46,297 bases of DNA from Mycobacterium interjectum (GCA_002102225.1 LQPB01000041.1:1-46297); one strand, 5' to 3'; numbered from the stretch's first letter, positions 17,139 through 24,665 are shown. Numbers and translations are program-made. The notes: a model not told the origin generated them from the letters alone.

Positions 17139-17405
17139 TCAGCCGCCCTCCGGGCTGGCTGTCGGGTCGGTGCGGCCTCTGCCCATCAGCTCGAGGCCGG
17201 CCATCGCCTGCTCCGCTCCGGCGCGGTCGGTCTTCTCCACGGCGAAGCCCATGTGGATGATTATCCAGTCGCCGGGCTCGAACGTCTCCTCCGGCAGCAT
17301 GCCGACGTTGACCCTGCGCGCTTCGCCGGTGACGTCGACCAGCGCGAGCTGGCCCTCGTAGCCGTCCAGCATCCGGATCACCTGACCCGGTATCCCCAGG
17401 CACAT
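17139..17405 (-). CDS. hypC: HypC-family hydrogenase maturation chaperone (first copy)
   Basis: This 88-aa protein begins MCLGIPGQVIRML with the essential Cys2 and contains the barrel segment DWIIIHMGFAVEKTD. It ferries the Fe(CN)2CO unit between HypD and the hydrogenase precursor. The ATG shares bases with the maturation-protease stop (TGATG), a strong coupling signal. With the second hypC and the SIS-HypC fusion, the operon encodes three HypC-type domains although it has only one hydrogenase. Confidence 0.96.
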   Translation of the reverse strand: MCLGIPGQVIRMLDGYEGQLALVDVTGEARRVNVGMLPEETFEPGDWIIIHMGFAVEKTDRAGAEQAMAGLELMGRGRTDPTASPEGG

Positions 17406-17890
17406 CAGCGGTCCTCCCGCGCGGACGTTTGCAGCGCCGCGACGATTTCCTCGACGGCTCGCGCGGCGCGGGGGACCGCCCTGGCCACCGGCTCGGTCAG
17501 GCCGATGCCCTCCTCGACGCTGGCCGCCTCGCAGCCGACCACGACGGTGTAGGGCGGACTGCCGCCCAGGGCCCGCAGGCTGGCGAACACCGCGGCCGGA
17601 TCCATGCTGTGACCGTCGAGGCCGCCCGCGCCGCAATCGGATTCGTGGTCGGCCTGGAAGACGTGCAACGTGCCGGGGTTGCCGCGGCTGGGTACGGCGT
17701 CGACGAGGACCAGGGTGTCCCAGTCCTCGAGCAGGTCGTACGCCAGGTGCATGCCCCGGATGCCGTAATCGGTGACCCGGACGTTCGAATCGCCCTGCGG
17801 GATCTCGGCGTTGCGCACCACTTCCGAGCCGAATCCGTCGTCCCCCAGGAAGATGTTGCCGATCCCTGCCACCAGGATGCGCGCTGTCAT
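17405..17890 (-). CDS. Hydrogenase maturation protease (HyaD/HupD type)
   Basis: This 161-aa nickel-dependent endopeptidase removes the C-terminal tail of the large subunit after Ni insertion. Motifs: GIGNIFLGDDGFGSEV (metal Asp/Glu), DYGIRGMHLAYDLL, LVLVDAVPSRG and DGHSMDPAAVF with the conserved His. The expected cut in the large subunit is after His577 in DPCLPCGVH, releasing 22 residues. The ATG at 17890 is preferred; a TTG three bases upstream is in frame. It lies 16 bases after the 39-aa membrane peptide gene. Confidence 0.95.
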   Translation of the reverse strand: MTARILVAGIGNIFLGDDGFGSEVVRNAEIPQGDSNVRVTDYGIRGMHLAYDLLEDWDTLVLVDAVPSRGNPGTLHVFQADHESDCGAGGLDGHSMDPAAVFASLRALGGSPPYTVVVGCEAASVEEGIGLTEPVARAVPRAARAVEEIVAALQTSAREDR

Positions 17891-17906
17891 CAAGTCTCCA
17901 CGGCGG

Positions 17907-18026
17907 CTACATCCGCCTCAGTTTCAGGTAGCGGCGGGCATCGGGAATCGACACCAGCCCGAGCACGAGTCCGATCGCGACCACCAGCGCGATGATGGCG
18001 AGGAATATCCAACCCAAGACTTCCAT
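17907..18026 (-). CDS. 39-aa single-span membrane peptide (DUF6893-like)
   Basis: A 39-residue gene is supported by a strong ribosome-binding site (GAAAGGAG, eight to ten bases before the ATG at 18026) and by tight spacing: 12 bases after the 439-aa gene and 16 before the protease gene. The peptide starts MEVLGWIF, has one hydrophobic segment (residues 4-26) and ends in a basic tail with several Arg and Lys, predicting a single transmembrane helix with a cytosolic C-terminus. Similar small proteins are, as I recall, conserved in actinobacterial hydrogenase clusters (DUF6893). It is the only membrane protein of the operon apart from NicT, so it could help bring the soluble hydrogenase to the membrane. 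That role is a guess. Confidence 0.8.
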   Translation of the reverse strand: MEVLGWIFLAIIALVVAIGLVLGLVSIPDARRYLKLRRM

Positions 18027-18038
18027 TTCGAACTCCTT

Positions 18039-19358
18039 TCACGTCGCGGGTTGCGAGGCTTCGAGTGGCTCCACTTCGTCGGGGGAGAAGTAGAGATAGC
18101 GTCCGTACCAGTCGTGCAGCTCGGCGGCGGGGTCGTCGTCGACGACCACCGCGACGTGCTTGTTGCCCTCGACGTCCTCGTGTACCGACGTGACGCGCGC
18201 GGTCTTGCCGACGACGAAGATGTCCTGGGCGTCGGCGTTGCGCCGCGGCCGCAACCGGACCCGGCTGCCTCGGGCGACCCGGACCCCGTTCACCAGAACC
18301 GCGTCGACCTCGGGGCGAACGGCGTTGTCGGCCAGCGGATCCCACCAATCGATCCCTTCGGGTATCTCGGGGACCAGACCGGAGATCGCGTGCGGGTCGC
18401 GCAGCACACCGTGCAGGCGCGCCATCGACTCGGGCGACATCGCGTCGCACTGGTCGATGATGCGCGCCGCCCTCGGATCGGTGGCCCGCGCCTGGGCCTT
18501 CTCCTCGTCCGTCATCGTCATCACGCGCAGCGTGAGGATCTCGTCGATCTCCGTGCAGTCGTACAGGGCGGTGTTGCTCTGTTCGGCGACCTCGGGGTGG
18601 TCGTAGAGGATGATCGGCGAGATCAGCAGGATGTTGTCGGTGCCGGCGGGCCCGGCCAACACGGGGAAGCACCGGTGCCGGCCGCACCGCGACACCGCGG
18701 CGGCGGCCTCCGGCGGCGGCTCGAGCAGCGAAACGAACCGGCCGCCAACGACTTCGGCGATGACGTGGGTGCCGATCATGGACCGTGCGATGGCGTCGTG
18801 TTTGTCGCGCGCCCCGTCGCCGACGTTGCCGACCCGAACCGACACCCGGCGCAGGTCGCCGTCCGGTTCGCTGGCCACCGACAGCACGCCGAGCACCTCC
18901 TGCCGGTGCCGCACCAGGCGTCCGCCGGCCAGCAGCTCGATGTCCGTCCCTTCCTCGGCCACCACCGGCAGCGTGCATGGCTCGTCGTCGACGGCAAGCG
19001 GCCCGAACGACACTTCGCATTCGACGGCCTCGTCCCAGGTCAGCCACGACCCGGCCGGGGTGGTCAGCTCGTCCACCGGCTCGAACTCGCCATGGATGAA
19101 CTCGCGCTCAGCCCGGCGGTGCTGCAGCTGCAGGAACCGCACCACCAGCGTCAGCGCCCCGGCGCCGTCGACCAGGAAATCCGCCGCCATGCTGTCGTCT
19201 TCGCCCAGGCCCGCCGCCGCGGCCCCGGGCGGGCCCAGAACGCCGAACTGCCAGCGCGACTGGTTCTTGCTCGACGTGCCGCGGTACGGGTAGAGCAGGT
19301 AGCCCTCGTAGAGCACCGCGTCGGCGACGGCCCGGGCCCGGTCCCACTCGGACGTCAT
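18039..19358 (-). CDS. 439-aa conserved hypothetical protein of the hydrogenase cluster
   Basis: I recognise no catalytic family. The protein is acidic and soluble. Its N-terminal half has the segments VLYEGYLLYPYRGTSSKNQSRWQFG and LVVRFLQLQHR, the middle has a strand-rich part (ELLAGGRLVRHRQEVLGVLSVA) and a small cysteine pair in SRCGRHRCFPVLAG, and the C-terminal third has a beta-barrel-like stretch (LVNGVRVARGSRVRLRPRR, DIFVVGKTARVTSV) and ends at WYGRYLYFSPDEVEPLE. Similar proteins accompany group-1h hydrogenases in actinobacteria, to my recollection. Its start overlaps the DUF6084-like stop (ATGA). It may be a scaffold or assembly factor. Confidence 0.8.
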   Translation of the reverse strand: MTSEWDRARAVADAVLYEGYLLYPYRGTSSKNQSRWQFGVLGPPGAAAAGLGEDDSMAADFLVDGAGALTLVVRFLQLQHRRAEREFIHGEFEPVDELTTPAGSWLTWDEAVECEVSFGPLAVDDEPCTLPVVAEEGTDIELLAGGRLVRHRQEVLGVLSVASEPDGDLRRVSVRVGNVGDGARDKHDAIARSMIGTHVIAEVVGGRFVSLLEPPPEAAAAVSRCGRHRCFPVLAGPAGTDNILLISPIILYDHPEVAEQSNTALYDCTEIDEILTLRVMTMTDEEKAQARATDPRAARIIDQCDAMSPESMARLHGVLRDPHAISGLVPEIPEGIDWWDPLADNAVRPEVDAVLVNGVRVARGSRVRLRPRRNADAQDIFVVGKTARVTSVHEDVEGNKHVAVVVDDDPAAELHDWYGRYLYFSPDEVEPLEASQPAT

Positions 19359-20008
19359 CTGGCCTCCTCCCGGTCGGAGCCCAACAGCGAGGTGATCGCG
19401 TGGTCGAGGTCCAGCAGCCCCCGCGCCGACTTGTAGGAGGCCAGCGCCGCGATGGTGTCATGGCCCAGCCGCACCCAGCCGGTGTTCGGATAGTGCTGGG
19501 CGATCAGGTCCCGCCAGACCGCGACCGGCATGTCGTAGCGGTACTCGCAGTCCCACGACACCTGCTGGACCGAAAATCCGCGTTCGGACTTGACGAAAAT
19601 GGTTCCGCTGAAAAGGAACTGGAGGGGCAGGGCGCCGTCGCGCAGCGCGTGCAGGTACTTGGCGGCGGCGACCTCGAAGTCGTAGGTGCAGTCCAGCGGG
19701 AGCGCGACCGTCGTGTTTCCGGCGAAGCCCGGCACCATCGCCGTGGCGTGTTGCCACAGGAAGGTGCGCTGGGTGGAGGCCCAGCGTTCGCGGGGCCCGA
19801 ACAGGTCGAGCAGCCCGGCGGCCTCGGTCTCGGAGTAGGACCGGCGCAGCGGCTCGATCCGGACCTGGCAGCGCAGGGCGATCGCGTGCACCGGGTCGTC
19901 GGAGCCGGCGGCGACGCTGACCCGCGCGGTCAGCACCGGGCTCACCGAGTACGGTTCGGGCGCCACGTCGAGCACCGCGAAGTTCACGTCCATGTGCTCT
20001 CCGGTCAT
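19355..20008 (-). CDS. DUF6084-like hydrogenase-cluster protein
   Basis: This 217-aa soluble protein has no recognised motif beyond its family resemblance. Residues 5-45 look like beta strands (VNFAVLDVAPEPY, VLTARVSV, AIALRCQVRIEPL); the middle contains RTFLWQHATAMVPGF and LDCTYDFEVAAAKYL, and the end is helical. It begins at the ATG at 20008, overlapping the DUF5947-like stop (ATGA), with a second Met five codons in. It overlaps the 439-aa gene in the same way. Its constant neighbours suggest a structural or assembly role with the hydrogenase; no enzyme activity is evident. Confidence 0.8.
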   Translation of the reverse strand: MTGEHMDVNFAVLDVAPEPYSVSPVLTARVSVAAGSDDPVHAIALRCQVRIEPLRRSYSETEAAGLLDLFGPRERWASTQRTFLWQHATAMVPGFAGNTTVALPLDCTYDFEVAAAKYLHALRDGALPLQFLFSGTIFVKSERGFSVQQVSWDCEYRYDMPVAVWRDLIAQHYPNTGWVRLGHDTIAALASYKSARGLLDLDHAITSLLGSDREEAR

Positions 20009-20646
20009 GGCGGTGTCTCGACCGCGCGAGCCGCGATCTGGGCAAAGAACCCGTCGATGAACGCGCGGGCCTCCTGGCCTCCGTCGAACCCTCGCCACAG
20101 CAGGCGCAGCCGCCCGACGAACTCGTAGCAGGCGTCGATCGGAACGAGATAGGTTTGCGGCTCGGCATTGTCGGCGTCGTCGCGCTGGGGGACCCGGACC
20201 AGCAGCGCCTCGACGTCGTCGGCGAGCAGTCCCGCGCGGGCGTCGGCGCCGCTGACGGCGTTCCACGCGTCCAGGTCCAGCTCCGATTCGGTCGCCCCGG
20301 CCGGCCCGGGGTAGAAAGCCACCGTGCGGTGCAGCTCGGAGTTGGTGAAGAAGAAGGCGACGCCGACCGGGATCTGCAGCGCATCCCAGGCTCGGCGGCC
20401 CAGCGCGAAGCCCGGGAACGCCAGATACCGGTCCGGCACCGCGCGATAACGCAGCTCGGCCGCCGAATCGGTGAACAGCAGGTAGCAAGCCCGGCAGACG
20501 CACATCAACTGGCGCTCGGCCACGTTGACCACGTGCTGGTGCTCGTCGGCGATGAGCTCGGAGCACATCTCGCACCGTTCGCCCGCGGGCGCCGGGACGA
20601 CCCGGTTGCTGCGAATCCGGCTGAGGACGTCGAAAGGAGTGCTCAT
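20005..20646 (-). CDS. DUF5947-like cysteine-rich hydrogenase-cluster protein
   Basis: This 213-aa protein carries an N-terminal metal- or cluster-binding motif: Cys25-x2-Cys28 followed by Cys49-x-Cys51-x2-Cys54, with His36 and His38 between. The rest (residues 60-210) is alpha/beta with LAFPGFALGRRAWDALQIPVG in the middle and a Trp-containing C-terminal segment. The start at 20646 is set by the ATGA overlap with the Nfu/Rieske-like stop. The five cysteines could hold a zinc or an iron-sulfur cluster. The location directly after a redox-type accessory gene makes electron transfer or cofactor assembly plausible. The family name is from memory. Confidence 0.82.
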   Translation of the reverse strand: MSTPFDVLSRIRSNRVVPAPAGERCEMCSELIADEHQHVVNVAERQLMCVCRACYLLFTDSAAELRYRAVPDRYLAFPGFALGRRAWDALQIPVGVAFFFTNSELHRTVAFYPGPAGATESELDLDAWNAVSGADARAGLLADDVEALLVRVPQRDDADNAEPQTYLVPIDACYEFVGRLRLLWRGFDGGQEARAFIDGFFAQIAARAVETPP

Positions 20647-21542
20647 GCCGGGGCCCCCATCGGTTCGGCCAGTGCCACCGATGGCACCCCATCGCGCAGC
20701 AGCAGGGGCAGCGGCTGGAGGTGGAATCCGCCGGGGCCGGCACCGGCGTGCACGATGTCGAACTGTGTGCCGCAGCGGGGGCAGCCGAGCAGCGCCTCGC
20801 GCAGCCGTGCGCCCGCCAGCGAGTCGTCGCACACCGGACAATGGTCGCGGTAGGCCAGCGGCAGGTCGCCGACCCTGCACACCAGCACCGGGGTGCCCGA
20901 AACCAGGAACCCCGCCACCTCGCCGGGCGCCAGGTCGCCCACCTCGGGCACGGCGTGCCAGCCGGCGGCGTGTCCGTTCGACTTCACGTGCGCCATCAGC
21001 GATTCGGCCGGGATCACGCCGGTGGCCTTCTCGGTCGGGGCGGTGACCACCTCGATCGACGAGATCTCCGGCGCGGCCGCCCGGACCGCGTCCTGCACCG
21101 CCAGCTCCAGCGTCACCGCCGACGACGGGCAGCTCTTGCAGCTGCCCCGGAACGCCAGTCGCGCCGTGCTTTCTCCCGGCCCCTCGCCGGCGACGATCTC
21201 GAGCAGGTCCACGTCGCCGCCGTGCGAGCCGAGATAGGGCCGCACCCGGTCCAGCGCGTCGGACACCCGCCGGTGCACGTCGTGCGGGTGCAGCCCGTGA
21301 ACGAGGAGCAGGCTGGCCACCAGGTCGTCGGCGGCCAGCCGCTCGGCCAGGCCGGCGTCACCGGCCCGCACGATCCGCTCCAGACCGGCCCCGTAGAGCC
21401 CGACTACCTCGCGGACCAGCTGTTGGGCGCGCTCATACGCGGCGGGCCCACTCGCCGCGCAGGAATCCAGCAACGCCTGGATTCGATCGCCCGCCGTGCG
21501 CCACTGCGTGTCCTGCTCGGGGTTCTCCGGGCGATCCGCCAT
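20643..21542 (-). CDS. Nfu-domain/Rieske-like fusion protein
   Basis: This 299-aa protein has a helical N-terminus, an NifU C-terminal-type (Nfu) domain with GSCKSCPSS (Cys135 and Cys138), and a C-terminal Rieske-fold domain (residues about 195-285) starting at VPEVGDLAPGEVAGFLVSG. In the Rieske part the usual Cys-x-His / Cys-x2-His ligands are replaced by Cys235-x2-Cys238 and Cys254-x2-Cys257. It is expected to hold one Fe-S cluster in the Nfu domain and a four-cysteine site in the other. The ATG at 21542 is preceded by GGAGGACGC. It lies after the large subunit across an interspersed repeat and may transfer clusters or electrons for the hydrogenase. Confidence 0.88.
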   Translation of the reverse strand: MADRPENPEQDTQWRTAGDRIQALLDSCAASGPAAYERAQQLVREVVGLYGAGLERIVRAGDAGLAERLAADDLVASLLLVHGLHPHDVHRRVSDALDRVRPYLGSHGGDVDLLEIVAGEGPGESTARLAFRGSCKSCPSSAVTLELAVQDAVRAAAPEISSIEVVTAPTEKATGVIPAESLMAHVKSNGHAAGWHAVPEVGDLAPGEVAGFLVSGTPVLVCRVGDLPLAYRDHCPVCDDSLAGARLREALLGCPRCGTQFDIVHAGAGPGGFHLQPLPLLLRDGVPSVALAEPMGAPA

Positions 21543-21557
21543 GCGTCCTCCGTTACT

Positions 21558-21626
21558 GTGACGACCCGTCCCCCGCAAGCGGGAGGTACCCCCAGCGCCC
21601 GGCTTCGCCGAGCTTGCGATCGTCAC
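21558..21626 (+). repeat. Interspersed repeat, full copy B
   Basis: This 69-bp element has perfect inverted ends GTGACGA (21558-21564) and TCGTCAC (21620-21626) and an inner hairpin CCCGC-AA-GCGGG followed by GGTACCCCC. It fills the gap between the large subunit and the Nfu/Rieske-like gene; its right end contains the large-subunit stop codon. Both ends differ from copies A and D at the paired position, so pairing is kept. Confidence 0.8.
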
Positions 21627-23422
21627 TCCCCGACGGGTGACTGCGTTGGCGTGTGCAGTCTGTCCAGGGTCTTGCCCTTACCCAGGTACATGTGCACGCC
21701 GCATGGCAGGCACGGGTCGAAGCTGCGCACCGTGCGCATGACGTCGATGCCCTTGAAGTTGTCCCGGCCGTTCTCCTCGAAGATCGGCTGCCCCTGCACG
21801 GCGTCCTCGTAGGGGCCCGGCGTGCCGTAGCTGTCGCGCGGGTTGGCGTTCCACGGCGTGGGCGGGTACGGGTGGTAGTTGGCGATCTTGCCGTCCCGGA
21901 TCACCAGGTGGTGGCTGAGCACGCCGCGCACCGCCTCGGTGAAGCCGCAACCGATGGCCTCGTCGGGCACCTCGAAGCGTTCCCACGTCTTGGTGCGCCC
22001 GGCGCGGATCTCCGCGAGCGCCTTCTCGGCGAAGTGCAGCGCGCACGCGGCCGCGTAGGCCTGGAAGTAGGTGCGGGCACGGTCGCGCTCGATCGTGTTG
22101 CTGCCGTACTTGGGCACCTTCCACTCGAACTCCACCGGACCCTTGAGCGCGGTCTTCGGGAGGTTGATCTTGACGCTGTCGCCGGTCGCCTTGACGTAGC
22201 CGATGTCAACCAACCCGGCCAGCGCCGTCGCCCACAGCCGCGCCAGCGGGCCGCCGCCGGTGTCCAGCGCCAGGTGATCCTGTCCGTCGAACCAGCGCGG
22301 CGACATCACCCAGCTGTACTTGCCGCCTTCCATGTCGCGCTTCTGCGGGTGGGGGTTGGTGTGCTGGTTCCACGGGTGCCGCCGGTCCACCGCGTTGCCC
22401 AGCGGATCGGTCTTGACGAACATCTCCTGATCGGTCCAGTCGTCGTAATACGAACTGCCCAAAAGGATTCGGATGCCCAGATTGATGTCCACCAGCGAGT
22501 GGGTGACCAGCTTGCCGTCGACCACCACGCCAGGGGTGACGAACATCGCGTTACCCCAGCGCTCCATGTCCTTGTATTCGAAGTTGCACACCTCGGGGTC
22601 CTGGAACGAGCCCCAGCAGCCGAGCAGGGTCCGGCGCAGGCCGACCTTCTCGTAGCCGGGCAGTGCGGTGTAGAAGAAGTCGAACAGGTCGTCGTGCATC
22701 GGCACGACCTTCTTCATGAACTCGACGTAGCGCATCAGCCGCGTCATGTAGTCCGTCATCAGCTGGATCGTGGCGACGGTGCCGACCCCGCCGGGGTACA
22801 GCGTCGACGGGTGCACGTGGCGGCCCTCCATGAGGCAGAACATCTCCCGCGTCCAGCGGCTGACCTGAAGCGCCTCGCGGTAGAACTCGCCGCTGAACGG
22901 ATTGAGCGAGCGCATGATGTCGGCGATCGTGCGGTAGCCGTGCGCGCCGGCCTGCGGCGCCGGCGTCTTCTCCGCCAGCGCGAGCACGCTCGGGTTGGTC
23001 TCGGAGACCATCTTTTCGCAGAAGTCCACGCCGACCAGGTTCTCCTGGAAGATGTTGTGGTCGAACATGTATTCCGCGGCCTCGCCGAGGTTGACGATCC
23101 ACTCGCCGAGGTGCGGCGGTTTGACCCCGTACGCCATGTTCTGCGCGTAGCACGAGCAGGTGGCGTGGTTGTCGCCACAGATGCCGCAGATGCGGCTGGT
23201 GATGAAGTGGGCGTCGCGAGGGTCCTTGCCCTTCATGAAGATCGAGTAGCCGCGGAAGATCGACGAGGTGCTGTGGCACTCGACGACCTCCTTGTTCTCG
23301 AAGTCGATCTTGGTGTAGATGCCGAGGCTGCCCACGATTCGGGTGATGGGGTCCCAGGCCATGTCGACGAGCTGGCCGGGCTCGCGCTTGGCGGTGGTCG
23401 GCTCGGGGACGATAGTTGTCAT
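21623..23422 (-). CDS. hhyL: [NiFe]-hydrogenase large subunit, group 1h type
   Basis: This 599-aa subunit holds the Ni-Fe(CN)2CO site that oxidises H2. Nickel ligands are Cys79 and Cys82 in SRICGICGDNHATCS and Cys571 and Cys574 in DPCLPCGVH. The 22 residues after His577 are the tail removed by the maturation protease. The L1 motif with GDNHATCS and the long extended length fit the actinobacterial high-affinity (group 1h/5) class. The ATG at 23422 is preceded by GGAGAC. No signal peptide is present, and no cytochrome b subunit is encoded nearby, so the enzyme is probably cytosolic or peripherally membrane-bound. The stop lies inside repeat copy B. Confidence 0.96.
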   Translation of the reverse strand: MTTIVPEPTTAKREPGQLVDMAWDPITRIVGSLGIYTKIDFENKEVVECHSTSSIFRGYSIFMKGKDPRDAHFITSRICGICGDNHATCSCYAQNMAYGVKPPHLGEWIVNLGEAAEYMFDHNIFQENLVGVDFCEKMVSETNPSVLALAEKTPAPQAGAHGYRTIADIMRSLNPFSGEFYREALQVSRWTREMFCLMEGRHVHPSTLYPGGVGTVATIQLMTDYMTRLMRYVEFMKKVVPMHDDLFDFFYTALPGYEKVGLRRTLLGCWGSFQDPEVCNFEYKDMERWGNAMFVTPGVVVDGKLVTHSLVDINLGIRILLGSSYYDDWTDQEMFVKTDPLGNAVDRRHPWNQHTNPHPQKRDMEGGKYSWVMSPRWFDGQDHLALDTGGGPLARLWATALAGLVDIGYVKATGDSVKINLPKTALKGPVEFEWKVPKYGSNTIERDRARTYFQAYAAACALHFAEKALAEIRAGRTKTWERFEVPDEAIGCGFTEAVRGVLSHHLVIRDGKIANYHPYPPTPWNANPRDSYGTPGPYEDAVQGQPIFEENGRDNFKGIDVMRTVRSFDPCLPCGVHMYLGKGKTLDRLHTPTQSPVGE

Positions 23423-23461
23423 CGAAGTGTCTCCCTGTGCAGTGGGGATGAAAGCGCGCCG

Positions 23462-23486
23462 ACCTGGTAGAGGGGATCTACCAGGT
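23462..23486 (-). promoter_or_regulatory. Perfect intercistronic hairpin on the hhyS stop codon
   Basis: On the minus strand ACCTGGTAGA and TCTACCAGGT form a perfect ten-base-pair stem with a five-base loop. The left arm contains the last two codons and the TAG of hhyS; the right arm ends about 40 bases before the hhyL start. No U-run follows, so it is more likely an mRNA-stability or translation element than a terminator. Confidence 0.6.
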
Positions 23487-24533
23487 GCGGCGGGCTCCGG
23501 TGGTGAGTTTGTCGCCGTTGTGGCGCCAGCGCGGCTCCTTGTCGACGGTGCGCGCCGTGACGCCCCGCAGGCTGCGGATCACCGACCCGTAGAGGCCCGA
23601 GGCGGTCGTGGAAACCTTGCCGCCCGGCGGCTCGTCCATGAACGGCATGAACTTGTCCGGGAAGCCCGGCATGGTGCATCCGATGCAGATGCCGCCGACG
23701 TTCGGGCAGCCTCCGACACCGTTGATCCAGCCGCGCTTGGGCACGTTGCATTTCACGACGGGGCCCCAACAGCCAAGCTTGACAATGCATTTGGGTGACC
23801 CGTACTCGGTGGCGAAATCGCCCTGCTCGTAGTAGCCCGCGCGATCACACCCTTCGTGCACGGTCTTGCCGAACAGCCACGTGGGACGCAGCGCGTCGTC
23901 GAGCGGGATCATCGGCGCCTGACCGGTCGCCATGTAGAGCAGGTACGTCAGCGTCTCCGACAAGTTGTCCGGGTGGATCGGGCAACCCGGCACGCAGACG
24001 ATCGGGATGCCCGCCTTGCTTTTCCAGTCCCAGCCGAGGTAGTCGGGGACGCCCATCGCACCGGTCGGGTTGCCGGCCATCGCGTGGATGCCGCCGTAGG
24101 TGGCGCAGGTCCCGACCGCGACGACGGCGGTGGCTTTGGGCGTCAGCCGGTCGAGCCACTCGCTGGTGGTCATGGGCTGGCCGGTCGCGGGGTTGTTGCC
24201 GAACCCGCACCAGTAGCCCTCGTCCTTGATTTTCTCGTTGGGAATGGATCCCTCGACGACGAGCACGAAGGGCTCGAGTTCGCCGCGATCGGCTTTGAAG
24301 AACCACTCGAGGAAATCGTCCGCCCCCCCGTTGGGTCCACATTCGAAATCGATCAGGGGCCAGTGCACGGCAACCTTGGGCAGGCCCGGAAGCGCGCCGA
24401 GGGCAATTTCCTCGACGCTGGGCTGGGTGGCGGCAGTCAACGCCACCGAATCGCCGTCGCAACTTAGCCCCGCATTAATCCATAGGACATGAATCAATGT
24501 CTCTTCTGCTTTGACTGCCGCTTCAGTTGGCAT
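23478..24533 (-). CDS. hhyS: [NiFe]-hydrogenase small subunit, group 1h type
   Basis: This 351-aa electron-transfer subunit carries three Fe-S clusters. Proximal ligands are Cys25, Asp28 (in SCDGD, where a cysteine is usual), Cys143 and Cys184. Distal ligands are His226, Cys229, Cys249 and Cys255. Medial ligands are Cys262, Cys276, Cys283 and Cys286, so this cluster is probably [4Fe-4S] rather than [3Fe-4S]. The Asp ligand is a known feature of actinobacterial-type hydrogenases. There is no twin-arginine signal and no C-terminal membrane anchor. The ATG at 24533 has GGAAAG upstream; a promoter with palindromes lies 75-130 bases before it. Confidence 0.96.
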   Translation of the reverse strand: MPTEAAVKAEETLIHVLWINAGLSCDGDSVALTAATQPSVEEIALGALPGLPKVAVHWPLIDFECGPNGGADDFLEWFFKADRGELEPFVLVVEGSIPNEKIKDEGYWCGFGNNPATGQPMTTSEWLDRLTPKATAVVAVGTCATYGGIHAMAGNPTGAMGVPDYLGWDWKSKAGIPIVCVPGCPIHPDNLSETLTYLLYMATGQAPMIPLDDALRPTWLFGKTVHEGCDRAGYYEQGDFATEYGSPKCIVKLGCWGPVVKCNVPKRGWINGVGGCPNVGGICIGCTMPGFPDKFMPFMDEPPGGKVSTTASGLYGSVIRSLRGVTARTVDKEPRWRHNGDKLTTGARRTW

Positions 24534-24606
24534 GACGCAGCTTTCCGGAGCCGGGCTGAATGCTCCTGCGCCGCCGGAGTCGACCGTCGGCCCACTTGCG
24601 CAGCGC

Positions 24607-24665
24607 TGATTTTGGGTCTACTCCCGCCGCAGACCGTTGTCAACGGTGCCCAGTTTGCCGGCAAA
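24607..24665 (-). promoter_or_regulatory. Hydrogenase promoter with two palindromes
   Basis: On the minus strand a -35 TTGACA (24643-24638) is followed after 17 bases by TAGACC (24620-24615), placing a transcript start near 24607 and giving a leader of about 75 bases. A perfect palindrome ACCGTTG-T-CAACGGT (24633-24647) covers the -35, and a second, TTTGCCGGCAAA (24654-24665), lies just upstream. Overlap of the first with the -35 suggests a repressor site. The regulator is not identified; neither matches the DosR or CRP consensus. Confidence 0.55.

Noticed and set aside
23478..24533. Tat signal on the hydrogenase small subunit
   Set aside because: The N-terminus has no RRxFxK motif and no hydrophobic segment; the Fe-S ligand Cys25 lies too close to the start for a signal peptide.
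24654..24665. Second palindrome as a DosR or CRP site
   Set aside because: It lacks the GGGACT/AGTCCC core of DosR boxes and the TGTGA/TCACA arms of CRP sites.
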